From: Perspicuibacillus lycopersici | GTDB lineage: Bacteria; Bacillota; Bacilli; Bacillales; Caldibacillaceae | DNA: 64,000 nucleotides | NCBI RefSeq assembly: GCF_025660475.1 | Contig: NZ_JAOUSF010000001.1 | Coordinates: 62,001-126,000, forward strand | Direction: 5' to 3' | Shown here: piece after piece, positions 16,861-27,766 of the stretch | How positions within the stretch are numbered: the stretch's first letter is position 1 | How the letters are laid out: the number at the start of each line of letters is the position of its first letter | The notes under the pieces: model-generated | What the model was told of the DNA's origin: nothing | What the model saw: the letters and a program-made list of their open reading frames with translations, nothing else | The model's database searches: none | Program-made: the position numbers and the translations under genes

Positions 16861-19287
16861 CTATAATCGTTTAATTTTCCATATATCATTTGCATATTCT
16901 TGTACGGTTTGATCGCTCGAAAATTTACCTGAGTAAGCTATATTGTTTAAGCTCATATTTAACCAAGTAAAACGATCACGATACGCCTGCTCCACTAACT
17001 CATGGGTTTCAATATATGGTTCAAAATCCTTTAGCACAAAATAGGGATCATTATGATAAAGAATATTATAATAAATATCTTTAAATTCCATGTCATGTAA
17101 ACCAAATGCACCTTTATTTAATTGATCTAATATTTTTCGCACCCGATCATCGGTATGATAAATATCTCTCGCTAAATAGCCACCATTTTGATAATAATTC
17201 AGCACCTCATCGGCAGTTAATCCAAAGATAAAAATATTGGAGTCCCCAACTAAATCATGAATTTCAATATTTGCTCCATCTAACGTACCAATAGTTAATG
17301 CCCCATTCATCATTAGTTTCATATTACCTGTACCAGATGCTTCCTTACTCGCAGTAGATATTTGTTCACTTACGTCTGCAGCTGGAATAATTTTTTCAGC
17401 TAAACTAACATTATAATTTTCTAAAAATATAACTTTAAGTTTGCCTTGAATAGCAGGGTCATAATTCACGATAGATGCAACGGTATTAATCAACTTGATT
17501 ACTTCCTTTGCTAAATGATAGCTCGGCGCTGCTTTTGCACCAAAAATAAAGATCCTTGGTGTCATGTCGATCGATGGGTTTTCTTTTAATTCATTATATA
17601 AATAAATGATATGAAAAATATTGAGCAATTGTCGTTTGTATTCATGGAGCCTTTTTATTTGGACATCAAAAATCGATTGTTCATCTACTGTTATCCCTGT
17701 TCGATCAAAAATAAAATTTGCCAATGCCTTTTTATTTTCAAGCTTCACTTGATCAAATTTTTCTAATAAGCCACGATCTTTCGTGTATTTTAATAGACTG
17801 ATTAGTTGTTTTGGTCGTTTTATCCATTGTGTGCCAATAACCTCACTGATCAGTGTTGCTAGTTTTGGATTTGCTTGCAAAAGCCATCTTCTATGGGTGA
17901 TGCCATTTGTTTTATTATTAAAGCGGTCCGGAAAAATCGTATAAAAATTTTTCATCTCTTGTTTCTTTAATATTTCCGTATGGATTCGTGCAACACCATT
18001 TACACTAAAGCTTCCAACAATGGCCAGTCTAGCCATATGTACTTGTTCGTATGCAATAATAGCCATTTCCGGTATTTTGTCTCTTAATTCCGGATAATCA
18101 AACCATATCCCTTGGCAAAAGCGTTCATTAATCTCATCAATAATCATATATATTCTTGGAAGTAAGTAATTAATCATCGATTTCGGCCATTTTTCCAAAG
18201 CTTCACTCATTGTCGTATGATTCGTATAGGCAAATACCTTCGTAGTGACCTTCCATGCATCCTCCCAAGAAAAACGCTCTTCATCCATTAATATTCTCAT
18301 CATTTCGGGAATAGCCAAGCTTGGATGTGTATCATTTATTTGTATGACTACTTTTTCTGCTAATCTACTTAATGGCAATTGAAAGTCTTTCTTAAAGTTT
18401 TTGATTACATGCTGGATTGTTGACGATACGAGGAAGTATTGCTGCTTTAGCCGTAATTCTTTTCCTTCATAACTGGAATCATCTGGATATAAAAACCCAG
18501 AAATTTGCTCGATTGAATGCTGATGGTCTAATTCGTGGAAATATTTATGATTGCCTTCGATCCCATCATTTTCTTCAAAATACGCCTCCGCACTCCATAA
18601 TCGAAGCGTATTTACCACATTATTCTCATAACCAATAATAGGAATATCGTATGGTACAGCCATTACTTTGTCAGTATTTTCATATTTAAATTCTAATGAA
18701 CCATCTGTCCGTTGAAGCATATGCACTTTCCCATGAAATTGCACATGCACTGCCTCATTTTCTTTTCGATGCTCCCACGGATATGGATCTTTTAACCAAT
18801 AATCTGGTAATTCTACTTGATTCCCGTGGATAATGCGCTGCTCGAATAATCCATACCGATATCGAATGCCATATCCATGTCCAGCATATTGAAGCGAAGC
18901 TAGGGAGTCTAGGAAGCATGCTGCCAATCTGCCAAGCCCACCGTTGCCGAGTCCCGCATCATGCTCCTGTGCATAAATCATTTCTGGGTTTCTTCCTAAT
19001 TTTTGCAATGCAAGATCTGCTAACGGCAATAATCCGCAATTTAATAAATTGCTTTTTAATAAACTTCCAATTAAAAATTCCATTGACAAATAATACATTT
19101 GTTTACTATTTTTTTCTTTATATTTCTTTTGTGTCGCAACCCACGCTGGAACGATTTCCTCATTGACAATGGAGGTTAATGCATAAAAAATCTCCTTATT
19201 ACTTGCTTCTGAAACTTCTTTCCCGGTGTCTTTCATTACGTTCGCCTGTAGTTTTTCCATAAACAATTCCGCTGTATACTCACCCAA
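16861..19287 (-). CDS. glgP: Glycogen phosphorylase
   Basis: About 808 residues of GT35, the usual length. It releases glucose-1-phosphate from glycogen chain ends. The PLP-binding segment is clear (EASGTGNMKLMMNGA, about residues 650-665), and the N-terminal AxFLDSLASL and GNGGLGRLA motifs are present. It is the last gene of glgBCDAP, 11 bp after glgA. The TTG at 19287 fits the AGGAGG ribosome site better than a TTG two codons upstream. Confidence 0.95.
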   Translation of the reverse strand: MGEYTAELFMEKLQANVMKDTGKEVSEASNKEIFYALTSIVNEEIVPAWVATQKKYKEKNSKQMYYLSMEFLIGSLLKSNLLNCGLLPLADLALQKLGRNPEMIYAQEHDAGLGNGGLGRLAACFLDSLASLQYAGHGYGIRYRYGLFEQRIIHGNQVELPDYWLKDPYPWEHRKENEAVHVQFHGKVHMLQRTDGSLEFKYENTDKVMAVPYDIPIIGYENNVVNTLRLWSAEAYFEENDGIEGNHKYFHELDHQHSIEQISGFLYPDDSSYEGKELRLKQQYFLVSSTIQHVIKNFKKDFQLPLSRLAEKVVIQINDTHPSLAIPEMMRILMDEERFSWEDAWKVTTKVFAYTNHTTMSEALEKWPKSMINYLLPRIYMIIDEINERFCQGIWFDYPELRDKIPEMAIIAYEQVHMARLAIVGSFSVNGVARIHTEILKKQEMKNFYTIFPDRFNNKTNGITHRRWLLQANPKLATLISEVIGTQWIKRPKQLISLLKYTKDRGLLEKFDQVKLENKKALANFIFDRTGITVDEQSIFDVQIKRLHEYKRQLLNIFHIIYLYNELKENPSIDMTPRIFIFGAKAAPSYHLAKEVIKLINTVASIVNYDPAIQGKLKVIFLENYNVSLAEKIIPAADVSEQISTASKEASGTGNMKLMMNGALTIGTLDGANIEIHDLVGDSNIFIFGLTADEVLNYYQNGGYLARDIYHTDDRVRKILDQLNKGAFGLHDMEFKDIYYNILYHNDPYFVLKDFEPYIETHELVEQAYRDRFTWLNMSLNNIAYSGKFSSDQTVQEYANDIWKIKRL

Positions 19288-19298
19288 GCGCAAGCCTC

Positions 19299-20729
19299 CT
19301 AACCATAAATTGGGGTTGGCAATAGCTGTTGGTACAATTCCATATGCTCTAAACTGGAATCCTTCCAGCTAAATTGACTTTTATTTACGTTACGAATTAA
19401 TTGTTGCCAATCTGTTGGACTGTTATAAATGGCAAGCGAATATCGTAATACATATAACAAGTCGTGCGCGTTATAATTAGAGAAACTAAACCCATTTCCC
19501 TCGCCAGTTATTTCATTATACGGAATCACAGTATCCTTTAGTCCTCCCGTCTCTCTTACAATTGGGACGGTTTTATATTGTAAAGCAATTAATTGGCTTA
19601 ATCCACAAGGCTCAAACTTTGATGGCATAATCAAAAAATCTGCCGCTGCATATAATTGTCGGGCGAGACCTTCATCAAAAGTAATTAAGGCACGTGCCTT
19701 ATTCGGAAGACTCTCTGCAATATCGCGAAAATAATTCTCAAATGCTTCTTCACCAGTTCCTAGCACGATAAACTGAGCATCCTCTTGGAGAAAATCTGCT
19801 AATATCCGTTCAATTAAATGAATCCCCTTTTGTTCCACTAATCGAGAGATAATGATGTACATTGGAATCAATCCATCTTTTGGTAAACCTAATTTTTCTT
19901 GGAGCGCAATTTTATTTTCCATTTTCTTTATTCTAGCAGAACGATAATTTACCGGAATATATGGATCTGTTAATGGATTATATTCTTTTGTATCAATCCC
20001 ATTAATAATTCCCATGAGGTCAGTTACTCGATTTTGTAAAAGATCATGTAATCCTTCACTATAATAAGGATCCAAAATTTCTTTTGCATAGGTTGGGCTG
20101 ACCGTTAAAATTCTATCCGCATGGAAAATCGCTGCTTTCATACAATTAAGCATTCCTTGCCATTCCATCCCACCAATATGTTCCCTAGAAATAGAAAAAA
20201 AGTCATCAAACGTATTAAGGGGCATAACGCCTTGGTATTTTATATTATGAATTGTATACACTGTTTTCAAATTAGGAACAGGATTGACAATTTTCGCTAA
20301 CGCAACTGCTATTCCCGTTTGCCAATCGTGGGCATGAAGAATCTCTGGTGTGTAATCCAGATGGGATAATGCTTCCATGATAGCATGTGAAAAGAAAACA
20401 AATCTTTCCCCATCGTCATAGTATCCATATACCCCTTTTCTCGTAAAATAATAGTCATTTGCAATAAAATAATAAACGATTTGATTATGTTTTAATGTAT
20501 AAATAGCTGCAGACTGATTTCTCCAGCCTAGCTTTACATCAAATGAAGTAACATACTCCATTTGCTCTCTCCATAATCCATCGATTTCATCATACATTGG
20601 TAGCATGACACGAACTTCAACATCCCCAATTTCCTGCAAACTTTGTGGCAGTGAACCTATGACATCTGCTAATCCACCTGTTTTAATAAAAGGTGTGCAT
20701 TCAGAGGCTACAAATAATATATTTTCCAC
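19299..20729 (-). CDS. glgA: Glycogen synthase (ADP-glucose)
   Basis: GT5 enzyme of 476 residues. The N-terminal KTGGLADV motif (about residues 15-22) binds ADP-glucose, and the C-terminal EPCGLSQLIA block (about 375-385) holds the catalytic Glu. It extends alpha-1,4-glucan chains from ADP-glucose made by GlgC/GlgD. A GTG start at 20729 follows AAGGGGAG at 6 nt; an ATG 15 codons upstream lacks a ribosome site. It is fourth in the operon. Confidence 0.95.
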   Translation of the reverse strand: MENILFVASECTPFIKTGGLADVIGSLPQSLQEIGDVEVRVMLPMYDEIDGLWREQMEYVTSFDVKLGWRNQSAAIYTLKHNQIVYYFIANDYYFTRKGVYGYYDDGERFVFFSHAIMEALSHLDYTPEILHAHDWQTGIAVALAKIVNPVPNLKTVYTIHNIKYQGVMPLNTFDDFFSISREHIGGMEWQGMLNCMKAAIFHADRILTVSPTYAKEILDPYYSEGLHDLLQNRVTDLMGIINGIDTKEYNPLTDPYIPVNYRSARIKKMENKIALQEKLGLPKDGLIPMYIIISRLVEQKGIHLIERILADFLQEDAQFIVLGTGEEAFENYFRDIAESLPNKARALITFDEGLARQLYAAADFLIMPSKFEPCGLSQLIALQYKTVPIVRETGGLKDTVIPYNEITGEGNGFSFSNYNAHDLLYVLRYSLAIYNSPTDWQQLIRNVNKSQFSWKDSSLEHMELYQQLLPTPIYG

Positions 20730-20852
20730 AGTGTTCTCCCCTTTCCACTTATCACTCGAAATTACATGAGACATTACGACAATTAAGTATTATGTTTAAA
20801 AGAATCTTTAGCAGGGTAAATATTCATACTTTTGGATAGTTATATAGGATAA

Positions 20853-21959
20853 TTAAATAACTTGTCTTTTTGCTACAACAAACGGTTTTTCAGTCGTACC
20901 AATTATTTTTTGACCGTTTTTTACCCGAACATCTTTATCTAAAATGACATTTTCCAAATAAACTCCCGTCCCGATCGAACAACGCTGCATGATAATCGAA
21001 TTCTTAATCGTGGCACCTTCCTCAACATGAACTCCCCGAAATAAAATACTATTATCCACTTCACCATCAATAACGCAACCATTAGCTAAAATAGAGTTCT
21101 TCACATTCGCTGATTTTAAATATTGTACTGGTGGATTATTGGAAAATTTAGTTTGGATAAACGATGGCTTATAAAATAATTCCCGATAATTATCCTCACA
21201 TAATAGATTCATATTATGTCGATAAAAACTTTCAATTGTGTTAATAAATGCACTATATCCGGTATGTCGATACGTTTGAATCTTTAATTGGTGTAAGTTA
21301 TCTTTAATTCCGTTCATGAAAAAATGATTTTTATGGAAAGCAATACATTGGTCTACTAATTCCATTAAAATATCTTTATTAATGATATAAACACCCGTAA
21401 ACAATAAATGATTTCGTTTATCATTTGTAATGTTTTGAACCCAGCCAATATCGTCCGCTTCTATTCTAAAATATGGTTTATGCTCATGCTGTAAGTTTTC
21501 AATATTAGTAGAAATTAACGTAATATCAGCATTTCGATCTAAATGGAATTTAAAAGCATCTGTATAGTCCGTATTCGTTATAAATTGACTGCCACTAACG
21601 AGGACATACTTGCAGTTACTACGATTAAAATAATCTCGGTTATTATGGAAAAAGCGCAAATCGCCTTTCGATTGATCGGAAGGGTCATTCCAATCAGGTG
21701 GTAAAATAAACAAACCTCCGTTTCTTCTATCTAAGTCCCAATTATCACCTGTACCAAGATGATCCAAAAGCGAACGATATTTATTCCGAACAAAAACGGC
21801 TATTTCCTCAATACCAGTATGCACCATATTAGATAAGGGAAAATCAATTAATCGATATCTACCTGCGAAAGGTATCGAAGCATTATTACGGAAATAGGTT
21901 AATTCATTAAAAATGTGATGCTCATGCTCAAGATTAATTAATCCCATCAAACGATCCAT
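20853..21959 (-). CDS. glgD: ADP-glucose pyrophosphorylase-like subunit GlgD
   Basis: This 368-residue nucleotidyltransferase-like protein resembles GlgC but lacks the GGxGxRL phosphate loop at its N-terminus (it has MDRLMGLINLEHEH instead). A left-handed beta-helix with hexapeptide repeats forms the C-terminus (about residues 270-350). GlgD is the regulatory partner that activates GlgC in Bacillus-type heterotetramers. It follows glgC with no gap (stop at 21960, start at 21959). Confidence 0.93.
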   Translation of the reverse strand: MDRLMGLINLEHEHHIFNELTYFRNNASIPFAGRYRLIDFPLSNMVHTGIEEIAVFVRNKYRSLLDHLGTGDNWDLDRRNGGLFILPPDWNDPSDQSKGDLRFFHNNRDYFNRSNCKYVLVSGSQFITNTDYTDAFKFHLDRNADITLISTNIENLQHEHKPYFRIEADDIGWVQNITNDKRNHLLFTGVYIINKDILMELVDQCIAFHKNHFFMNGIKDNLHQLKIQTYRHTGYSAFINTIESFYRHNMNLLCEDNYRELFYKPSFIQTKFSNNPPVQYLKSANVKNSILANGCVIDGEVDNSILFRGVHVEEGATIKNSIIMQRCSIGTGVYLENVILDKDVRVKNGQKIIGTTEKPFVVAKRQVI

Positions 21960-23120
21960 TTAATTTTCCCCTCCTCTTACAACCAGCTTTGCCTCTAAAA
22001 CTTTCTGGTTGATGACAATCGGTTCTTCCATTTTATCTGTTCGAATGATGGTACCTTCCGGAATGACTGTATTCTCCATAATAATCACTCGTTCTAATAT
22101 ACAATTTTTCCCTATTTTTACACCAGTGTGAATAATAGATTGTTGAATATAACAATTCTTTTCAATTTCTACATTTGTTGAAATTACTGATTCCTCAATC
22201 GTACTTCCACCGTAAATAAAACATCCGTCATTAATAAGAGAATTATTGATTTTGACAGTGCCACTTATAAATTGGGATGGATAGTTAAAATTATTGGTAT
22301 AAACTCTCCATTGTTTATTGTCTAATTGAAGCTGACATTCCTCCTTTAGAAGGTCCATATTTGCTTCCCAATAGCTTTGTACTGTACCGACATCTTTCCA
22401 ATATCCGTCAAATCGATAAGCATATAATTTCCGATTGTCACAAAGCATTGCTGGAATGATATCTTTCCCAAAGTCATGACTGGATGCTTTCTTTTTTGCA
22501 TCTTTGAGTAAATATGCTTTTAACACCTCCCATGTAAAAATATAAATTCCCATGGAAGCTAAATTACTTTGCGGTAATTGTGGCTTTTCCTCGAATTCAA
22601 ATATGCGCAAACTATCCGTTGTGTTTAATATGCCAAACCGAGAGGCTTCTGCCCACGGTACTTCAATTACCGAAATGGTAGCATCTGCTTTCGTTTCTTT
22701 ATGTTGATCCAATAGCTTTTGGTAATCCATTTGATAAATATGGTCGCCTGAAATGACAAGAATATATTTAGGATTGTATTGACTAATAAAATGAATGTTT
22801 TGATAAATAGCATCTGCTGTCCCTGAGTACCAGTCTCCACCACTTTTCGCTGTATATGGAGATAAAACGGTAACTCCTCCATTATGCCGATCCATATCCC
22901 ACGGTTTTCCGTTGCCGATATGCTTATGAAGCTCCAATGGAGAATATTGTGTAAGTACCCCAACGGTATGAACACTTGAATTAGCACAATTACTTAAAGT
23001 AAAATCGATAATTCTATATTTACCACCAAAAGGCACTGCAGGTTTTGCAATATCATTAGTTAGAGCGCCTAATCGTTTACCTTCTCCACCAGCTAATAAC
23101 ATTCCAATACATTCCTTCAA
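21960..23120 (-). CDS. glgC: Glucose-1-phosphate adenylyltransferase
   Basis: This 386-residue protein makes ADP-glucose from glucose-1-phosphate and ATP. The catalytic AGGEGKRLG loop (residues 9-17), [11 protein letters not shown] and [10 protein letters not shown] motifs are intact, and a beta-helix C-terminus follows. TTG start at 23120 behind GGAGGAG, overlapping the glgB stop by 4 bp, which suggests translational coupling. Confidence 0.95.
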   Translation of the reverse strand: MKECIGMLLAGGEGKRLGALTNDIAKPAVPFGGKYRIIDFTLSNCANSSVHTVGVLTQYSPLELHKHIGNGKPWDMDRHNGGVTVLSPYTAKSGGDWYSGTADAIYQNIHFISQYNPKYILVISGDHIYQMDYQKLLDQHKETKADATISVIEVPWAEASRFGILNTTDSLRIFEFEEKPQLPQSNLASMGIYIFTWEVLKAYLLKDAKKKASSHDFGKDIIPAMLCDNRKLYAYRFDGYWKDVGTVQSYWEANMDLLKEECQLQLDNKQWRVYTNNFNYPSQFISGTVKINNSLINDGCFIYGGSTIEESVISTNVEIEKNCYIQQSIIHTGVKIGKNCILERVIIMENTVIPEGTIIRTDKMEEPIVINQKVLEAKLVVRGGEN

Positions 23121-25033
23121 TAGATCTCCTCCTCTTCCTTTCTATCAATACATGTAAAAACAACAATGGCTAATGGTGGAATCATAATTTTAATATGCTG
23201 CATAAAACCATGCCATTTTTGCGGAAAACTAAAATGTTTTTTATCATTGCATTGACCGGAACCACCATACTCCAATCTATCCGAATTGAAAATTTCTTTA
23301 TACATGCCAGGAATAGGTACACCGATTTTGTAATCATAATAAACAGAAGGTGTAAAATTACAGACAATGATTAATTGCTCTTGAGGATTTTCACTATTTC
23401 TTAAAAACGCGATAATGCTTTGGTCTATATTATGAGGATCTATCCATTCAAATCCTCTTGTATCATGATCTAATTGGTAAAGCGCGGGATTTTCTAAATA
23501 AAAATGGTTTAATTCTTTTACATATTCATGTAAGGAGGCATGCAGTGGATAATCAAGCAAATGCCAGTCCAATTGTTCTTTATATTTCCATTCTGCATAG
23601 TGACCTAATTCGCCACCCATAAATAGCAGCTTTTTTCCTGGATGACATATTAAGTAGCCATATAATAATCGTAAACTGGCAAACTGTTGCCACTGATCAC
23701 CAGGCATTTTATCAAGTAACGATTTTTTTCCATGAACTACTTCATCATGAGAAAGTGGAAGAACATAATTTTCTGAAAAAGTATACATAAAAGAAAAGGT
23801 TAATAAATTATGATGCCATTTTCGATAAACTGGGTCTTTTTTCATATATTCCAATGTGTCATTCATCCAACCCATATTCCATTTAAAATTGAACCCAAGA
23901 CCACCAGAATGGGTTGGTGCAGTTACTAATGGATAATCTGAGCTATCTTCAGCCATCATCAATACATTTGGTTCATAGGAAAATACTACTTCATTTAATT
24001 TCTTGATCAACGCTACTGCCTCGAGATTTTCTTCTGTTCCAAATGCATTATAAATTTTTTCTTCTTCATTTCCTCGGTCAAAATTTAAATAAATCATACT
24101 GGCAACCGCATCTACGCGAATCCCATCTAAATGAAATTCTTGAATCCAGAAAACAGCATTGGAAATCAAGAAGCTTTGTACCTCTGGTCTTCCAAAATCA
24201 AATGTTAATGTCCCCCAAAGTTTTTTTTCTGCCTTTTTCGGATCTGCATATTCATAAACTGGTAAGCCGTCAAATTCTCGTAAGCCAAAATCATCTTTAC
24301 AAAAATGTCCTGGCACCCAGTCCATAATGACTCCAATATTATGTCTATGACATTCATCTATAAAATATTTAAGTTCATTTACACTACCATATCTTGAAGT
24401 TGGGGCATAATATCCTGTCGTCTGGTAGCCCCAAGATAAATCGAACGGATGCTCTGTTATTGGCAATATTTCTATATGGGTATATCCTAGTCTCTCAACA
24501 TACGGAATTAATTGTTCAGCTAGCTCCTTGTAGGAATAAAAATCACCATCCTCGGTTTTTCGCCAGGAACCTAAATGTACTTCATAAATTGAAATCGGGG
24601 AGGAATAGGGCTGAAATTTCTTTTTTTTCACTTGCCACTCTTCATCCCTCCACTGATAGGTTGAGTCTTTTATTGTAATAGAAGCCGTCCGTGGCCTGAG
24701 TTCTGCTTGAAAAGCATATGGATCAGCTTTTAATAACGTTTCATCTCGATACGTTTTTATTTCGTATTTATATGGCACAAATGCTTCGATATCTGAAAAA
24801 AATCCAACCCAAAGACCTTCATTGGTGATTTTTTCTAAAGGATGACTATTCCCCCTCCAGTTGTTAAAATCTCCAACAACAGAAACTTCTTTAGCATTTG
24901 GTGCCCAAACTGCAAATCGAAAGCCTTCTTGACCTTTCCATTGGAGGAAATGAGAACCTAAAAGCTTATAACTGTTGTAATTGGTTCCTTGATGAAATAA
25001 ATAAATATCCTGTTCAGATACGTTGTAGTGCAT
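23117..25033 (-). CDS. glgB: 1,4-alpha-glucan branching enzyme
   Basis: This 638-residue GH13 enzyme has an N-terminal CBM48 domain (about residues 25-110) and the catalytic set: Asp in [10 protein letters not shown] (about 303-312), Glu in [10 protein letters not shown], and the HD pair in [10 protein letters not shown]. It creates alpha-1,6 branches in glycogen. It is the first gene of glgBCDAP, with a strong RBS (GGGGGGAG) and the promoter at 25113-25140. The acidic tail EEEEIY at the end is unusual but short. Confidence 0.95.
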   Translation of the reverse strand: MHYNVSEQDIYLFHQGTNYNSYKLLGSHFLQWKGQEGFRFAVWAPNAKEVSVVGDFNNWRGNSHPLEKITNEGLWVGFFSDIEAFVPYKYEIKTYRDETLLKADPYAFQAELRPRTASITIKDSTYQWRDEEWQVKKKKFQPYSSPISIYEVHLGSWRKTEDGDFYSYKELAEQLIPYVERLGYTHIEILPITEHPFDLSWGYQTTGYYAPTSRYGSVNELKYFIDECHRHNIGVIMDWVPGHFCKDDFGLREFDGLPVYEYADPKKAEKKLWGTLTFDFGRPEVQSFLISNAVFWIQEFHLDGIRVDAVASMIYLNFDRGNEEEKIYNAFGTEENLEAVALIKKLNEVVFSYEPNVLMMAEDSSDYPLVTAPTHSGGLGFNFKWNMGWMNDTLEYMKKDPVYRKWHHNLLTFSFMYTFSENYVLPLSHDEVVHGKKSLLDKMPGDQWQQFASLRLLYGYLICHPGKKLLFMGGELGHYAEWKYKEQLDWHLLDYPLHASLHEYVKELNHFYLENPALYQLDHDTRGFEWIDPHNIDQSIIAFLRNSENPQEQLIIVCNFTPSVYYDYKIGVPIPGMYKEIFNSDRLEYGGSGQCNDKKHFSFPQKWHGFMQHIKIMIPPLAIVVFTCIDRKEEEEIY

Positions 25034-25112
25034 GAAGTTCTCTCCCCCCTAAGCTGAAACAGTGTGAGATTTTTATAATTTCTGCTATATTTTACTTGTT
25101 TGAATATTTATA

Positions 25113-25140
25113 ATTATAGTACTTTAACGTGTTATTTCAA
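25113..25140 (-). promoter_or_regulatory. Predicted sigma-A promoter of glgBCDAP
   Basis: Minus-strand TTGAAA (25140-25135), 16-bp spacer, TATAAT (25118-25113), about 80 bp upstream of glgB. The spacing and perfect -10 argue for vegetative expression. No catabolite-repression (cre) site was recognised in the AT-rich 25034-25336 intergenic region. Confidence 0.6.
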
Positions 25141-25336
25141 TATATTTTCCAATATACTTTTCGACATTTTCTAAATTATTTAAAAATATTGATATATTTT
25201 GTCGAAACACCTATTTATCTAGCAAACTGGTTTAATGTAACAGAAAAATGGTTAACTTAATCTTAATACTATGTAAGCAGAAAGAAGCTAGAAAAATATA
25301 CTGAAGATAGGAATCCTTTTAATGAGGTGTTCATTT

Positions 25337-27454
25337 GTGACGAAAAATGTTGCTTGGATCGATAATATATATGCATTAACCGTTTGTTTTGCTGATGATG
25401 TTAGCATACGGCATAATGATGCTTTACCCTATATTTATTGGAAATCGGCGAATAAACGGTTTCTCGCCCGGATTGATAAATTTTTGAATGATAGAACGGT
25501 ACAAGTAATTTATGAAGAGGAATTACCGCTTGGAGAACAGCTATTTTTACAATGGGATGACTTAACGATACCGGTTTATCCAAGAAATATCGTAAGAACA
25601 AAATGGTTTGAAGAACATTACACAGCACCTGATGAAGAATTGGGCGCATTATGTAGTATTGATGCTACAACATTTACGATTTGGGCACCACTTGCAACAA
25701 CTGTTAACATCATTTTGAATAACGCTCAATATTCCATGAAGAAAAAAACAAAAGGAATATGGACGCTCTTCGTTAACGGTAACTGGCATGGTGCTTCCTA
25801 TCAATATGAATTAATGATTAATGGTCAAGTCGTCCGTGTCAATGATCCGTACGCAAAGGCAATGACTGCTAACAGTTTATTTGGAGTGGTCGTTAATTTA
25901 TCGAAAACATATCAAATGCGTGTAAATAAACCAGTCATCAAACATTTACAAGACTCCATCATTTATGAACTGCATATTCGAGATGCAACTAAGCATGAAA
26001 ATAGTGGCGTAACGAATAAAGGTACCTTTCTTGGGTTAACTGAAAAAGACACATTAACAACTAATGGATATACAACAGCACTTTCTTATATAAAAGAACT
26101 AGGAGTTACCCATGTGGAATTACTACCAATTAATGATTTTGCGAGAGTTGATGAGCTACAGCCAGACTGCCAATACAACTGGGGATATGATCCACTATAT
26201 TTTCAAGTTCCAGAGGGAAGCTATTCTACATTCCCTAATGCCCCTATTGTTCGAATTAATGAATGTAAACAAATGATTGATTCATTACATCAAGAACATA
26301 TTTCTGTCATTATTGATGTAGTGTTTAATCATGTTTATATCCAAAAATCAATAGATGAAACAGATTTCGAAAAGATAGTCCCTGGCTATTATTTTCGCTA
26401 TCATTCTGATGGTCAATTAAGTAATGGTACTGGTGTTGGTAATGATATTGCCAGTGAGAGAATAATGGTGCAAAAGTTCATATTAGATACTATTGATTAT
26501 TGGCTACGGTAGTATACTGTCGATGGATTTCGTTTTGATTTAATGGGCTCACTAGATATCGACACAATGAAGAAAATTGTTGCAAGATGTCTAGAAGAAC
26601 AGGCTCCGACTATGTTATTAGGTGAGGGCTGGGAGCTTCCGACAGCACTTCCAGCTGAAAAAAAAGCAACAATAGGAAATGCACGGCAATTGTTAAATAT
26701 TCGATTTTTCAATGATTACTTTCGGGATACTATTAAAGGAAGTCTCTTTTCCGATGATCAAGGATTTGTTAATGGATCAGGAAGATTTATCGAACGAATG
26801 CCCAGCCTAGTTACTGGATCTTGTTTAGAAGAATTCGGTTCCCCTTTTGTTCCTGATGTTAGCCAGACCATCAATTACGTTGAATGTCATGATAATCATA
26901 CCCTTTGGGACCGGTTATTATTAACAAATCCGCATGAAACGGAAATAATAAGAAAAAAAATCCATCAATTAGCGACTGGAATAACGTTATTAAGTCAAGG
27001 TGTACCTTTTCTACATGCTGGTCAGGAATGGTTTCGAACGAAGTATGGGGATGGTAATAGCTATATTTCTAGTGATCAAATCAATCAATTAGATTGGAAT
27101 AAACGTGAACAGGAACAGCAGTATATCGAATTTGTTAAATCACTAATTCTGCTCCGGAGGCAGTATCCTGTCTTTCGGTTACGGTCCAAGGAGGAAATTA
27201 GAAAACGTATTCATATAGTAAAAGCTCCCGCTCCTGTATTCGGTTATACATTATTAGGTGAAAATGAGGATTTTACCGTCTATGTTAATCCATCCAATGA
27301 CATGTATCCATTGCATTTGCCTTCTTCCGGAAAGTGGAAAATAATGATTTCTAACTTGCAAAATCATCGCGATAAACACGAAATCAATGGGGAATATACT
27401 ACGATAAACGGTTATGAATTGCTTGTTTTAAAAAAATCCTTTTACGGAAAATGA
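25337..27454 (+). pseudogene. pulA: Type I pullulanase interrupted by an in-frame TAG stop
   Basis: Two consecutive reading frames in the same phase together encode about 705 residues, the length of Bacillus type I pullulanase (AmyX/PulA). A single TAG at 26510-26512 separates them, between DYWLR and YTVDGFRFDLMG, exactly where intact homologues read on. The first part has the CBM48 domain, YNWGYDP (type I pullulanase signature) and DVVFNHVY. The nucleophile Asp (DGFRFD), the acid Glu (LLGEGWE) and the HDNHTLWDRL site are all after the stop. A truncated first-half protein would be inactive. No other frameshift is seen, so the lesion is either recent, read through, or a sequencing error. GTG 25337 follows AGGTG; ATG 25322 is an alternative. 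Confidence 0.85.
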
Positions 27455-27496
27455 AAAAATGAATACTTAGATAAAATAAAATTTTGTACATTTCTA

Positions 27497-27525
27497 TTTA
27501 CATTTTGGAAAAAATAGAATAATAT
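27497..27525 (+). promoter_or_regulatory. Predicted promoter of the leader-rsgA transcript
   Basis: TTTACA (27497-27502), 17-bp spacer, TAATAT (27520-27525). The predicted start near 27532 gives a long 5' leader of about 235 nt before the GTPase gene. Confidence 0.5.
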
Positions 27526-27560
27526 AGCATTAATAAATAACGGAAAGCGAGGGATGTATT

Positions 27561-27632
27561 ATGAAAAAAAGTGTAAATCAAACCTTTATGCAACTAAATA
27601 CTTTAGCACAGCCCTCGTTTCGGACGAATTAG
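27561..27632 (+). CDS. Predicted 23-residue leader peptide
   Basis: A 24-codon frame (begins MKKSVNQTF, ends PSFRTN) with ATG 6-8 nt after GAGGGA. It lies about 30 nt into the predicted transcript. Its last codons overlap the left arm of the inverted repeat 27606-27614/27668-27676 and a small TTCG-loop hairpin (27615-27627). This is the geometry of leader peptides that sense ribosome stalling. I do not recognise the peptide sequence. Confidence 0.5.
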   Translation: MKKSVNQTFMQLNTLAQPSFRTN

Positions 27633-27727
27633 TTTTTACCTACTCTTAATGAATTGGTAGATCCCGTGGGCTGTGCAGGCTCATGGGATTTTAATTTTAT
27701 TTAAAGACCGTATGAGCGGTCTTTTTT
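27606..27727 (+). promoter_or_regulatory. Putative transcription attenuator controlling the RsgA-like gene
   Basis: Three competing structures are visible. (1) GCACAGCCC (27606-27614) pairs with GGGCTGTGC (27668-27676). (2) TCCCGTG (27662-27668) pairs with CATGGGA (27682-27688), which hides the right arm of (1) in its loop. (3) A terminator AAAGACCG/CGGTCTTT (27703-27710, 27717-27724) is followed by a T run. GCTCAT (27679-27684) could also pair with ATGAGC (27712-27717) and so disrupt the terminator. The direction of the switch cannot be settled by eye. Confidence 0.55.
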
Positions 27728-27766
27728 TCATGAAAAAATTACTTTTTCCATTAGGAGGAAATATCA

